From: Alphaproteobacteria bacterium
Lineage (GTDB): Bacteria > Myxococcota_A > UBA796 > CAJQPC01
Direction of reading: 5' to 3'
Assembly: GCA_020632795.1 (NCBI GenBank)
Contig: JACKEV010000019.1
Coordinates: 177,900 to 241,899 of the forward strand
Length of the DNA: 64,000 nt
Made by a program: the position numbers and the translations under genes. Below are positions 41,701 through 51,004 of the stretch, in pieces; positions within the stretch are counted from its first letter, which is position 1, and each line of letters begins with the position of its first letter. The notes under the pieces were generated by a model that did not search any database, was not told the origin of the DNA, and saw only the letters and a program-made list of their open reading frames with translations.

Positions 41701-44021
41701 CGGTCGAGGGGCAACCTGTCTTCTCCCGCGCCTGGCAGTTCCTCCACGGCGAGTCCGGCTACACCGACTACGCCCGCGCGACCCAGCGCGCCCAGGCGGC
41801 GAACAACATCCCATACGTAGGCCAGGCGGCCAGCGCCAAGCTGGGCATGCAGGCCCAGCGCATCGCCCACGAGTGGGACGAAGCCGTGCTGGAGAGCGCG
41901 AAGTATGCGTTCGACGCCACCGTGGCGTATTGCTCGGCCGCCCACAACGTCGCCATCGCCGAGCGCGACCTCGCCGCCCTGCGCGCCAGCCAGGCCGCCG
42001 ACTACCTGGCCTTCCTCCAGGATCAGACCCTCTCCAGCGAGGGCTACGGGGTGCTGCTGGCCCAGGCCCGGCAGACCCACGAGGCCCTGCTGGTGCACGC
42101 CAACCGCCTGTGCTGGCTGGCCCAGCGGGCGCTGATCCACGAGACCCTGCGGTACTTCGGGGTGGTGAAGACCTCCTACGAGAAGGAGGGGGAGCTGTCC
42201 AAGCTCAGCGAGGGCCAGCGCATGCTGACCGACCTGGAGACCCTGCGCGCCGAGTACACCTCCGGGCAGACCTTCCGCTTCCAGGAGGTCAAGTGGACGA
42301 TCTCGCTGTCCACGCTCTCGGCCACCGCGATGGAGAGCCTGCGGGACAGCGGGAGCTGCACCTTCGTGCTGCGCCAGCAGGACATCGACCGCCACTTCCC
42401 GGGCACCTACCTGCACCGGGTCAAGGACGCGCGGGTGGAGATCGTGGGGCTGGTGCCGCCGTCGGGGGTGCGCGGGGTGCTGGTGTCGCCGGGGGCCTAT
42501 GTGGTGCGGGTGCCCAACACCAACGACTACGTCGAGGGCGAGGTCAACGCCGACTGGACCTATGACCCGCTGACCACCCTGCAGAGCCCCGCCGACGACT
42601 ACACCGACTACGTGCTCAAGCCGGTCTCCGGGGTGCTGGGGGTGCTCCAGCTCTCGCAGTTCGACGTGCGCGGCGACCGCGCGGTGCTGTCGGCGCCCCA
42701 GGGCATGCTCAAGCCCATCGAGCACCAGGGGCTGGAGTCGGGCTGGACGCTGCGCCTGCAGCGCATCGCCAACAACTTCGACTTCAACGACATCGTGGAC
42801 GTGGAGCTGACGTTCTGGTTCCTGTGCGCCTACGACCAGGATCTGGAGGAGAAGCAGAACGCGGCCTGGACCCTGATGGGCGACGACGGCCAGCTGCTGG
42901 ACACCGTCTACACCTCGTTCGCGACGAAGGCGGACGAGACCTTCCGCGCGTTCACCGCGATGCGGGAGGACACCGAGGCGCTGGATGTGCGGCTGCTGTC
43001 GCTGGACGTGCGCAGCCTGCCGCTGTGGCAGTCCAACCCGGTGCTGATCGACGCGCTGCTGGCCTCGCCGCTGCTGGGCGCGGACGAGGAGTCCCCCTCC
43101 CCGGCCCTGGTGGTGCGGCTGTGTCACGAGGACGACCCCGCCGGGGTCAAGCTGACGCTCACCGACCAGATCGCCTACACCGCGCTGGGCGGGGACCTGA
43201 GCACCGACCCGGACGCCAGCCCGAACACCACGCTGGAGACCTGGCTGCAGGACACCTTCTACACGGGCAGCCCGGCCCAGCCCAGCGGCTCGCCGCTGGG
43301 GCGGTGGGTCATCAAGGTGCAGCCGGCCACGGCGGGCAGCGACTTCGAGCGGGTGGACTGGGACGGCGACGCGGTGGAGACCAGCAAGGGCCCGCTGGAG
43401 GGCACCGAGGGCATGAGCGCGTCGGGGGTGGCGACCTACGACGACGGGGACGCCTGGACCGACGTGCTGATGCGCGTGAAGCTGCGCCTGGGCGGGGGCA
43501 CCGCCCGGCTGCGCCTGCGGGACGACGGCACGGATCACTACGCGGTGGAGCTCACCGCGACCACGGTGAAGGTCTTCAAGGTGATCAGCGGCGCCGACAC
43601 CCAGCTCGGCAGCACGTACACGGTGCCGGGCAGCGGCTTCCCCTCGGATGAGTACCTGCTGGTGGACGTGTCGGTGTACGACGACGTCCTGAGCGTGACC
43701 GTGGACACCTTCACGCTGATCGAGCAGGTGCAGGACGGCACGGGTCCGCTGACGGCGGGCACGGTGGGGCTGGAGGTGGTCGCGACCAGCGGCGGCCCGG
43801 TGCGGTTCGACGACGTGGAGGTCCACCGGCTGACGGTGCTGGGGTATCGGGACGAGCAGCTCCTGAGCGAGCCGTTCACCAGCCTGCCGTCCGACTGGAC
43901 CTTCGTGGACGGCACGACGCCCTGGGCGGTCAGCTCGACGGGGCACGGGACGCTGGACCTGAGTCGCGTCCAGGACGTGCGCCTGATGCTGGAGTACGCC
44001 CACAGCGTGGTCCTCAACTAA
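38727..44021 (+). CDS. Tc toxin A component-like protein (TcA, pore/translocation subunit)
   Basis: The protein has 1764 aa. ATG 38727 follows a strong ribosome site (GGGAGGGA, ~6 bases upstream). Residues ~5-75 look LysM-like (HKTDAGETLASIAQDYYAVG ... PTSSVIFVP). Residues ~80-860 are mostly helical and include a Cys pair (VVSCCVCKAF). Residues ~870-1140 are long heptad-rich helices, the shaft/pore type (YEQAQAIEFQAEQGVELANAEVEV). The TcB-binding domain of TcA lies at ~1140-1400 (LRQQDIDRHFPGTYLHRVKD; APQGMLKPIEHQGLESGWTL; NNFDFNDIVDVELTFWFLCAYD). A LamG-like beta domain follows at ~1545-1735 (VLMRVKLRLGGGTARLRLRD). Known TcA proteins form pentameric bells that inject the TcC tip into target cells. 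This one is short (1764 against ~2500 aa) and has an extra C-terminal domain. The TcB-TcC gene starts 18 bp later. Confidence 0.85.
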   Translation: MANAIHKTDAGETLASIAQDYYAVGRPDGTTDDIRLCMVIDAIRAATPTSLIDLDPQNYGPDDTLPTSSVIFVPTLRRLNRQIFAGYPQGTTEDNVLADLRAAGFTHARKLLRYTQQEVVDLMDDLYPSTWTGGEIEKAYVVTALLNLDGMDRYTADYLHDAESIGVGAPPYEDLAGQTQVDLAGWLDDLVSTESRPAELDQQSFDTRWLLEARRIANPGVSELMRAVGFSGPFSSQESERISNALTATSVLDNTDADDTEAAECLAVLLRFQAAVLRGNEAILAGKSRDAVTAYQQARRHWHHLAQQFDVVGDLDHAEGLTLDESAVVSCCVCKAFPGSDDTPLGVSWPQLRRDKHVSRFRLRGFTFDELDSAEQTSFRGAISSENAEVNTLPRLTRAALQRAVQDKSWKNLSDADTGLVSGLLSGGDLTRARDFDAKEKEVLRRNVGGSKITNFFDTANKLDLFDAVGDKIALSEFEGRFGSLWASATAASVLDLPSPSPYPTTLLNNMSVTPYTKFVVLPGPTSSDEDVYIPILDASFVTDLKAAFKERLKSTSGEALVWDEACWANPGVFAVIATWLYCVQIPLGLRKAWMALGRVDMADRYGGLKVNLYKSDGTQKRDVSSTRDLPGQHSANLLMCSTRWLDSTTGGAVESGSDTAVVKLSVVDYCEGILDLADRYYRRDERDEALRWYNDALCAITNWDSSIVDEARAAMTGLYQTITERNASKKAPNSGHDIGDLSIFAVTYEESGAYPVLEDHVYVVRRPPSIHQVPLLEAQERITCAYDFFAAPTFTSAYVSSTIPELNEDDAMRPTRGIQSGDLDITWSASSEVRMKLFAIACVALGKVNGINAGMNWMGFRDDFVPPWSFQHLYQEARNLCDRALQAEQRVLSMLQSYEQAQAIEFQAEQGVELANAEVEVAELRVDMTNAQCRMSAAQAAYTVTQSTAAEARSAVVDEEVLESRPVARWRQERYEGLDAFVAGEQPNGEPVEGQPVFSRAWQFLHGESGYTDYARATQRAQAANNIPYVGQAASAKLGMQAQRIAHEWDEAVLESAKYAFDATVAYCSAAHNVAIAERDLAALRASQAADYLAFLQDQTLSSEGYGVLLAQARQTHEALLVHANRLCWLAQRALIHETLRYFGVVKTSYEKEGELSKLSEGQRMLTDLETLRAEYTSGQTFRFQEVKWTISLSTLSATAMESLRDSGSCTFVLRQQDIDRHFPGTYLHRVKDARVEIVGLVPPSGVRGVLVSPGAYVVRVPNTNDYVEGEVNADWTYDPLTTLQSPADDYTDYVLKPVSGVLGVLQLSQFDVRGDRAVLSAPQGMLKPIEHQGLESGWTLRLQRIANNFDFNDIVDVELTFWFLCAYDQDLEEKQNAAWTLMGDDGQLLDTVYTSFATKADETFRAFTAMREDTEALDVRLLSLDVRSLPLWQSNPVLIDALLASPLLGADEESPSPALVVRLCHEDDPAGVKLTLTDQIAYTALGGDLSTDPDASPNTTLETWLQDTFYTGSPAQPSGSPLGRWVIKVQPATAGSDFERVDWDGDAVETSKGPLEGTEGMSASGVATYDDGDAWTDVLMRVKLRLGGGTARLRLRDDGTDHYAVELTATTVKVFKVISGADTQLGSTYTVPGSGFPSDEYLLVDVSVYDDVLSVTVDTFTLIEQVQDGTGPLTAGTVGLEVVATSGGPVRFDDVEVHRLTVLGYRDEQLLSEPFTSLPSDWTFVDGTTPWAVSSTGHGTLDLSRVQDVRLMLEYAHSVVLN

Positions 44022-44039
44022 GTCGATCGGGAGGGAATC

Positions 44040-47000
44040 ATGAGCACCCCAGGCAACCTCTCCGAGCAGATCCTGGCGCTGCCGAGCGGCGCGGGCAGCG
44101 TCCACTCGGCGGGTCAGACGTTCCAGGCGGACCCCTACAGCGGCACGGGGCGCTACAGCGTGCCCATCGAGGCGCCGCCAGGGCACGCGGGGCTGGCCCC
44201 GGCGCTGGCGCTGTCGTATTCGACCCACGCGGGCAACGGCCTGTGCGGCCAGGGCTGGTCGCTGGGGCTGGCCAGCGTGTCGCGTCGCATCGACCGGGGT
44301 CTGCCATGCTACGACGACGGCGTGGACACCTTCGCCCTGCAGGGGGACGAGCTGATCGCCCTGGGCGGAGGCCGGTATCGGCCGCGCATCGAGCAGCGCT
44401 TCGCCCGGATCCGCCACGAGGCCGCCGGGGGGCGGGACTACTGGGTGGTCACCGAGCGGGACGGCACCCGGGTGTTCTACGGCCTGGAGCCCGACCACCG
44501 TCTGCACGATGACCACGGTCGCGTCGCGACGTGGTACGTCTCCCGAAAGCAGGATGTCCACGGCAATACCGTCGAGTACACCTACACGCGCAGCGCGGCG
44601 GACCGGGCCCCGCGGCTGGTGGAGGTGAGCTGGGCGGGCTGCTTCCGCATCACCCTGAGCTACGACGAGCGGCCCGACCCGATCCGCTCGGCGCGGGTGG
44701 GCTTTGGCTGGCTGCAGCGCTACCGGCTGGCCCGCGTCGACTGCGAGGTGCAGCGAAGCTCGAACCAGGCCTGGTTCGTGTATCGCTGCTACAACTTGAG
44801 CTACACACGCTCGACCCTGACGGGGCGCTCCCTCTTGAGCGGGGTAGCCATCACCGGCTACGACACCGACAGCTGCAGCCGCACCCTGCCGGGCCTGAGC
44901 TTCGGATATGTGAGTCCAGAGCAGGACTCTCGGTGGACGAAGGTGGCGGGGGCGCTGCCCGGGGGGAGCCTGTCGCAGCGGGACCTTACCCTGGTGCGAC
45001 AGAGCGGCAGCGGGCTGCCGGACCTGCTGCGCACCACGGACACCGCGCACTGGCTGTGGGAGAACCTGGGTGATGGGGTGTATGCCTCACCGCGCCGGGT
45101 CGGCGCGCCAGCGCGGGCGCGCCTGGACCAGCCGGGGGTCTTCATCTCGGACATGAGCGGAGACGGCTGGGGGGATCTGGTCGTCAACGGCGGCGCGAGG
45201 GTGTACCGCGGGGTCCCGGGCGGGGGCTGGGGTGCGCCGTATGTGTCGTCGCGTGCGCCCTCAGTGGACCTGGATGCGCCGGGGGTGCGCACGGTGGACC
45301 TGAACGCGGACGGGGTGCCCGACGCGCTGCGCGCGGGGGTCGGGGGCTGGGTGATGTTCCTGAACCTGGGGGAGGGCGAGTGGGCCCCGGGGGTGATCCT
45401 GCCGAGCCCGCCGCCGGTTCGGCTGGACGATCCGAGGGTCTTCTTCGCGGACATCACGGGGGACGGCCTGGCGGACCTGGTGCATGTGGGCCCGCGTCGC
45501 ATCACGGTGTGGCCGGCGCTGGGGCTGGGGCGGTTCGACGCGCCGTTCCAGCTGGAGGGGGCGCCGAACCTCACCGACGTGGATCCCCGGAGCCTGCGCT
45601 GGGCGGACGTCAGCGGCTCGGGCCAGGCGGACCTGATCTGGCACCAGCCGGGTCAGGCGGTGGTGTTCTTCAACCAGGCGGGGTGGGGCCTGAGCCCCGG
45701 AGAGGCCCACCGGCTGGGCTGGGCGAGCGGGGACGCGCAGCTCGAGCCCGTGGACCTGCTGGGCAGCGGGGCGCAGGGGATGCTGTTCACCGACCCGGTG
45801 CATCCGTATGGGCACTGGCGGTTCCTGGAGCTGTTCCCCGAGGGCCAGCCCGAGCTGCTGGAGACGGTGGACAACGGCCTGGGGGCGACGACCACGATCG
45901 CCTATGGCAGCTCGGCGTCGCACTGGGCGCGGGACCGGGCGGCGGGTCAGCCGTGGCGGAGTGCCATGCCCTCGGCGCAGCGGGTGGTGGAGCAGGTGAC
46001 GACCACCGACGTCGTCACGGGCAACACCCTGGGGGTGACGTATCGGTATCACCACGGGGTGTACGACGGGGTGGAGCGGGAGTTCCGGGGCTTCGCCCAG
46101 GTCGACCAGCTCGACCGCGAGGCCGAGGTGGGGGACCCGCAACCCCTGTCGCAGATATTGGTGAAGCGCTGGTATCACCCCGGCGTGTCGGTGCCCTTGC
46201 GGGACAGCTACCACCCCTACCCCTTCGGGGCCCTGGGCCAGGACATCCCCGCCGCCCCGGGTGCTGAGCGGGCCCTGCGGGGGCGCATGCTGCGGGAGGA
46301 GACGTACAGCCTGGACGACACCGCGAAGCCCTATGTGGTCAAGGAGTCGGGGTATCGGGTCTTCGCCACCGGTCGCACCCCGGGCACGGACAAGCTCAGC
46401 TTCGCGCCGCTTCCGGTGACCGCGCGGGTGATCCACAGCGAGCGCGGCACCGACTGGCGCCGGGTGGAGACCACGACGACCTATGATCTGCACGAGGGCC
46501 GGGGCTACGGCCTGCCCACCCGGGTGGACGAGGTGGGGTATGGCCGAAAGGGTGTCTACACCTCCGACCACGAGCAGCCCCAGACCGAGACCCTGTCGCG
46601 ATACACGACCACGACGTATCACGACCCTGTGGACAGCGATCCCGGCGACGACTTCGGGACCTACACCCCCAGCTACCTCATCGGCTTCGTGTATCAGGTG
46701 GAGCGCTACGCCCCAGGGAGCCCCGATACACTCTTGTCGCGTGAGAAGCGCTTCTACGACGGCACCGCGTATCAGGGCCTGGGCTACCCGGGCAGCGGCA
46801 CGTCCGCGGGGGTGACCCAGGGCAAGCTGAGCGGCCGGCTGGTCCTGGCGCTGACCGACAGCCTCATCAGCGCGACCTACCCCGGCGGCTCGGGGGCCTC
46901 AGCGGCCCGAAGCGCAAGAGGGAACTACATCACCGACAGCACCGACCACTACGTCGCCGCCGAGCGATACCAGTACAACAGCGACGGCCTGGTCACCGGC

Positions 47001-50000
47001 GCGAAGGACCCCAACGGCAACACCACCACCTTCACCTACGAGGGCACCTGGGACCTCTTCCCCACCCAAGTGACGGATGCAGCCGGCCACCCCACCACCC
47101 TGACCCGCGCCGAGCTGCCCTTCCACGTGGACCATGTCGAGGACGCCAACGATAACCGAACAGCGTTCGGTTATGACCCCAGCGGCCTGCCTGCCTGGAA
47201 GGCCGTGCAGGGCAAGTACGTCAGCAGCGCCTGGCAGGGCGACCCCACGACCCACCCCACCGAGGAGTACGACTACGACTTCGACACCCAGCCCATCCGG
47301 GTCCTCATCCAGACGCGACAGGTGCGACAAGGCGACACATTTGACGTATACCGCTACCTGGACGGCTTCGGCCGGGTGCTCCAGGAGCGCCACACCGCCG
47401 AGCCCGAGCCCGGCAGCCCCTCCACCCCCCGCTACCGGGTGACCGGGCATCAGCTCTACAACCACAAGGGCCTGGTGGTGAAGGCCTGGCAGCCGAGCTT
47501 CTCGGGCTCGTCGGCCTATGCCGAGGCCCCGGGTGACGGGGACTACGTCGAGACGACCTACGACCCCCTGGGGCGGCCGGTGCGGGTGGATCACCCCGAC
47601 GGGACCTATGAGACGACGACCTATCACCCCTGGGTGCGCGAGGCGGCGGACCGCAACGACAACAGCGGGCACCTGACCGGCGGGGACTCTCGCTACGGCA
47701 GCACCCTGAGCTGGTTCTCCGGGCACGAGGACACCCCCACCCAGGTGTTCATGGACGCCCTGGGCCGCGAGATCGCGGTGGAGGAGGACCTGGGTGGCAG
47801 CACCACGCACGTCACCCGAAGCGTCTACAACCTGCGCGACGAGGTCACCGCGGTCTGGGACGCCCGGGGCTTGATGAGCGCGACCTGGACCTTCGGCTAC
47901 GACTACGCCGGGCGGCGTATCGAGAGCGAACACAGCACAGCACTCGGCACGCGCTACGCCCTGGCCGACGCGGCCGGCAACCCCATCTGGTCGAGGGACG
48001 CCCGGGACATCGAGGTCGACCGCACCTTCGACGCCCTGAACCGACCGCTGGAGGAGGAGACCGACGACGGCACCGACGTCAAGCTGAGGCGGATGTGGAC
48101 GTATATCGCGTATGACGATCAGCACGTCGACTTCACCACCTACCAGTCCAAGAACCTCTTCGGCCGGGTCGAGGAGCAGCGCGACGCAGACGGGGTGCGC
48201 TTCTTCGAGTACGACTGGCGGGGGTTGGTGACCAAGACCAGTCACCGCTTCTGGCCCCAGGAGGACGGAAGTGCGAAGGCCTGGGACAACGCGACCAGTG
48301 ACTTGTGGGCCGACGGCGCGGACTGGGACCCCGAGGTCGACGACACCGCCAGGGACAGCGTCAGCACCTGGCTGACCCTGAACGATCTGACCGACACCAC
48401 CACGATCGAGATCGACGCGAGCTATGATGCCGCCGGTCGCGTCACGCAGGTGGACTATCCTGAGGGCATGTCGTTGAGGACCAGCTACAACGCAGCAGGG
48501 ATGCCGGAGCAGCTCGAGCTGGACCGGGGGACCGGCGGTGGCTGGGAGGACGTGGTCTCCAGCGTCGAGTACAACGCGAGGGGTCAGGTGACCCGGCTGG
48601 TTCACGGCAACGGGGTCGAGACCGAGCGGGAGTACGACAGCGCCATCGAGCGGCTTACCCGGATCTTCACCCAGCTCCCCGGGAGCCCCGACACCCACCT
48701 CCAGGACCTGGAGTACCTCTACGATCCCGTCGGCAACCCGCTCAAGATCACCGACAACTTGAGCACCTCGGGCTACGCGGCCAACGACATCATCCCCAAC
48801 ACCCGCACCTTCCGCTATGACGCGCGGTATCGGCTGACCCGGGCGACGGGCAAGAAGCACAACACCATCACCGATCGCTCCACGGGGGTGACGGTCACCA
48901 GCCCCGACCCCAACGACTACGTCAGCTACGACTACACCTACGCCTACGACGAGGTCGGAAACCTCACCCGCAACGACGAGTACCAGTCGACCGGCTCGAC
49001 GACCCTGAACTACAAGTCGACAAGGATCGACCTCTTCAACGGCAACAACACCGAGGCCACCAGCAGCGACCCCACCATGGGGAACTTCATCTACGATGAG
49101 AACGGCAACACGCTCAGCACCCCGAGGATCACCGAGCTGGCCTACACCCACGACAACCAGGTCCGGTACGTGGACCTGTCGGGTGGGGGGGAGGTTCGCT
49201 ACTTCCGGCATGGGGACCAGCGGGTCGTGCGCATGGTCAAGAAGACCGGGGTGATGGGGCTATCCATCTACCTGGGGCCCTTCGAGTACCACTACCGGGA
49301 CGCGACCACGGCCTACACCAAGCTGGTGCTGCACGCGGCGATGCACGGGCGGCACGCGCAGGCTGAGGTGGTGTTGGATGGGAGTGACCCGGACAGCCTG
49401 GATGTCTTCTTCCACCACAGCGATCACCTCGGCAGCGGGCATGTGCTGACGCAGGATGACGGGACCCTGTTGAGTCAGGAGGAGTACTTCCCGTATGGGC
49501 GGGCCTCGGATCGGCGGGACGCAAGGAACCGATACCGGTTCATCGGGGTGGAGCGGGATGAGGACACCGGGCTGTGTATGACAGGGCCTCGGACGTATGA
49601 TCCGGTGAGTGGACGGTTTCTGCAGGGGGATCCTCTTTCAAGTAATCTCCCACCGACTACTCCGTTCGAATACGCAATGTCATCGCCAATATCCACGTTC
49701 GATTCATCCGGTTATTACCCGGCAGACACTGCACCTGAATCACCCGTCGAATTCATTAATTTTCCTCCCCCACCCGATCCTAAACCACCGGACTATGCCA
49801 ACAGACTTCTCCAAACAGCTTATGAAGGACGGTGGGATCTGATGGAGCCCGTCCATCCCGTTGTTGATCCTCTCCGTCAAGTGAAGGGGCCTGGGGACCC
49901 GATTGGTGAAAGGATCTTGACCCACTGGTTGTGGGGTTCTGGGCTTCCCCTCAACATCAACCATGACCCACAATGGTCAGAATACGTAAAGGACAGTTAC

Positions 50001-50468
50001 GGCTACACTGCATGGACGACAACCAACCTTTACAATGACGCAAATAGCCGCGAGTTCAACCAAGGCACCATGCCCGGACAATACAGCATCAACTGGACAT
50101 GGTGGGACACCAATGTGTCACCAAACCATGAACGCACGTACTTCAGTCTTATAGAACCAACTGACACTTGGGGAACAGGTCGTCATCTACTGAACCAGCC
50201 AAACCCAGGCGTAATTGTTACCGGTACACTGACCATCACTGATTCTGGCATATACAAGTACGATCTTGAGTTCTCATACCGAGACCGTGTAGATCCAAAC
50301 TACAACATCCGAAGCGATGCTTATGATATGTTTTTTGTTCGGAATATTCTCAGATTGGTTGAAGGTCAAAATTCACCAACCGACTATGATATCACCATTT
50401 CGTGGTCGGACACCTTTACCATCAATCCTGACGTAGATCATCCCAGAAACTCGCGAATAGATCAGTAA
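44040..50468 (+). CDS. Tc toxin TcB-TcC fusion (SpvB / TcdB-middle / Rhs) with variable C-terminal tip 1
   Basis: The protein has 2142 aa. ATG 44040 has GGGAGG six bases upstream. Residues ~10-320 form the SpvB domain (FQADPYSGTGRYSVPIEAPP, SYSTHAGNGLCGQGWSLG). VCBS/FG-GAP units lie at ~320-600 (DMSGDGWGDLVV, DLNADGVPDAL, DITGDGLADLVHV). The TcdB middle domains lie at ~605-850 (VDNGLGATTTIAYGSS; GVEREFRGFAQVDQLD). YD/Rhs repeats run from ~960 to 1790. The Rhs core is at ~1795-1865 (DHLGSGHVLTQDDGTLLSQE, YRFIGVERDEDTGL, DPVSGRFLQGDP). The tip is ~1866-2142. In characterised Tc toxins TcB-TcC makes a closed cocoon that cleaves off and encloses the tip. It is the only full-length copy here, directly downstream of TcA; 5'-truncated copies follow at 51197, 60353 and 63979. 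Confidence 0.9.
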   Translation: MSTPGNLSEQILALPSGAGSVHSAGQTFQADPYSGTGRYSVPIEAPPGHAGLAPALALSYSTHAGNGLCGQGWSLGLASVSRRIDRGLPCYDDGVDTFALQGDELIALGGGRYRPRIEQRFARIRHEAAGGRDYWVVTERDGTRVFYGLEPDHRLHDDHGRVATWYVSRKQDVHGNTVEYTYTRSAADRAPRLVEVSWAGCFRITLSYDERPDPIRSARVGFGWLQRYRLARVDCEVQRSSNQAWFVYRCYNLSYTRSTLTGRSLLSGVAITGYDTDSCSRTLPGLSFGYVSPEQDSRWTKVAGALPGGSLSQRDLTLVRQSGSGLPDLLRTTDTAHWLWENLGDGVYASPRRVGAPARARLDQPGVFISDMSGDGWGDLVVNGGARVYRGVPGGGWGAPYVSSRAPSVDLDAPGVRTVDLNADGVPDALRAGVGGWVMFLNLGEGEWAPGVILPSPPPVRLDDPRVFFADITGDGLADLVHVGPRRITVWPALGLGRFDAPFQLEGAPNLTDVDPRSLRWADVSGSGQADLIWHQPGQAVVFFNQAGWGLSPGEAHRLGWASGDAQLEPVDLLGSGAQGMLFTDPVHPYGHWRFLELFPEGQPELLETVDNGLGATTTIAYGSSASHWARDRAAGQPWRSAMPSAQRVVEQVTTTDVVTGNTLGVTYRYHHGVYDGVEREFRGFAQVDQLDREAEVGDPQPLSQILVKRWYHPGVSVPLRDSYHPYPFGALGQDIPAAPGAERALRGRMLREETYSLDDTAKPYVVKESGYRVFATGRTPGTDKLSFAPLPVTARVIHSERGTDWRRVETTTTYDLHEGRGYGLPTRVDEVGYGRKGVYTSDHEQPQTETLSRYTTTTYHDPVDSDPGDDFGTYTPSYLIGFVYQVERYAPGSPDTLLSREKRFYDGTAYQGLGYPGSGTSAGVTQGKLSGRLVLALTDSLISATYPGGSGASAARSARGNYITDSTDHYVAAERYQYNSDGLVTGAKDPNGNTTTFTYEGTWDLFPTQVTDAAGHPTTLTRAELPFHVDHVEDANDNRTAFGYDPSGLPAWKAVQGKYVSSAWQGDPTTHPTEEYDYDFDTQPIRVLIQTRQVRQGDTFDVYRYLDGFGRVLQERHTAEPEPGSPSTPRYRVTGHQLYNHKGLVVKAWQPSFSGSSAYAEAPGDGDYVETTYDPLGRPVRVDHPDGTYETTTYHPWVREAADRNDNSGHLTGGDSRYGSTLSWFSGHEDTPTQVFMDALGREIAVEEDLGGSTTHVTRSVYNLRDEVTAVWDARGLMSATWTFGYDYAGRRIESEHSTALGTRYALADAAGNPIWSRDARDIEVDRTFDALNRPLEEETDDGTDVKLRRMWTYIAYDDQHVDFTTYQSKNLFGRVEEQRDADGVRFFEYDWRGLVTKTSHRFWPQEDGSAKAWDNATSDLWADGADWDPEVDDTARDSVSTWLTLNDLTDTTTIEIDASYDAAGRVTQVDYPEGMSLRTSYNAAGMPEQLELDRGTGGGWEDVVSSVEYNARGQVTRLVHGNGVETEREYDSAIERLTRIFTQLPGSPDTHLQDLEYLYDPVGNPLKITDNLSTSGYAANDIIPNTRTFRYDARYRLTRATGKKHNTITDRSTGVTVTSPDPNDYVSYDYTYAYDEVGNLTRNDEYQSTGSTTLNYKSTRIDLFNGNNTEATSSDPTMGNFIYDENGNTLSTPRITELAYTHDNQVRYVDLSGGGEVRYFRHGDQRVVRMVKKTGVMGLSIYLGPFEYHYRDATTAYTKLVLHAAMHGRHAQAEVVLDGSDPDSLDVFFHHSDHLGSGHVLTQDDGTLLSQEEYFPYGRASDRRDARNRYRFIGVERDEDTGLCMTGPRTYDPVSGRFLQGDPLSSNLPPTTPFEYAMSSPISTFDSSGYYPADTAPESPVEFINFPPPPDPKPPDYANRLLQTAYEGRWDLMEPVHPVVDPLRQVKGPGDPIGERILTHWLWGSGLPLNINHDPQWSEYVKDSYGYTAWTTTNLYNDANSREFNQGTMPGQYSINWTWWDTNVSPNHERTYFSLIEPTDTWGTGRHLLNQPNPGVIVTGTLTITDSGIYKYDLEFSYRDRVDPNYNIRSDAYDMFFVRNILRLVEGQNSPTDYDITISWSDTFTINPDVDHPRNSRIDQ
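49634..50465 (+). other. Variable toxin tip CT1 (277 residues) of the expressed Tc toxin
   Basis: DNA identity with the two other complete cassettes stops exactly after GGGGATCC (49626-49633), which encodes the end of the GDP of the Rhs core. Beyond it base composition falls sharply towards A+T. The first ~30 residues keep the typical post-core linker (TPFEYAMSSPISTFDSSGYY). The effector part is Trp/Tyr-rich (WLWGSGLPLNINHDPQWSEY, GQYSINWTWWDTN, DSGIYKYDLEFSYRDR) and beta-rich, with no nuclease, deaminase or ART motif that I can recognise. By analogy with TcC and Rhs toxins this is the delivered effector; its activity is unknown. Confidence 0.75.
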
Positions 50469-50550
50469 TACTTAATATTATAGAAATCTTGTGCGCATGC
50501 ATCCTTACATACCACCAAATCCGCAACAAGGATCTGTCTGAGAATACTTG

Positions 50551-50961
50551 ATGACCCCTTCCATCTCGCTCGTTTTTCTGCTCTCATGCACTTCAGACTT
50601 CTGGATCGGTTCCCACAGAGAATCATCTCTCGAAGTCTCCAGACGAATGAATAGAGAAATTCTATATGTCAACATGTGGAAAGCATGTGGCTACAATGCA
50701 AGAATGGGCCAATTTCCAGAACACCTGGAACAACTATGGGCGAGCGATTCACACAAATTAGTCCGAGATGGATTTCTCCAGCCAATTCACTACCAGATCA
50801 CCACGCGAATTGATGGAGACTTCATTTCTTTGTGTAGTTTTGGGGCAGACGGACGCCAAGGAGGTATACTACGTTGGTCAGATGAGTGCCTGTGCTTCTC
50901 GCTATACGATTGCACTAAGGAAACAAGTTATCATGTCCCGTTGGTAAGAGAATGTCCATGA
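50551..50961 (+). CDS. GspG-pseudopilin-like lipoprotein, candidate immunity protein for CT1
   Basis: The protein has 136 aa from ATG 50551. A short signal peptide with a lipobox (LVFLLSCTSD) replaces the prepilin peptide. The mature part follows the soluble GspG layout: N-terminal helix (SRRMNREILYVNMWKACGYN), then FPEHLEQLW, DGFLQPIHYQI and the Ca-loop-like SFGADGRQGG. It lies 82 bp after the toxin gene and has the same low G+C as tip CT1, so both probably arrived together. An immunity role is inferred from position; the pseudopilin resemblance is seen in the sequence but has no known link to immunity. Confidence 0.6.
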   Translation: MTPSISLVFLLSCTSDFWIGSHRESSLEVSRRMNREILYVNMWKACGYNARMGQFPEHLEQLWASDSHKLVRDGFLQPIHYQITTRIDGDFISLCSFGADGRQGGILRWSDECLCFSLYDCTKETSYHVPLVRECP

Positions 50962-51004
50962 GATCATCCCATGTGCATTTCTATCGGGCCGCAATATCCT
51001 CCGC

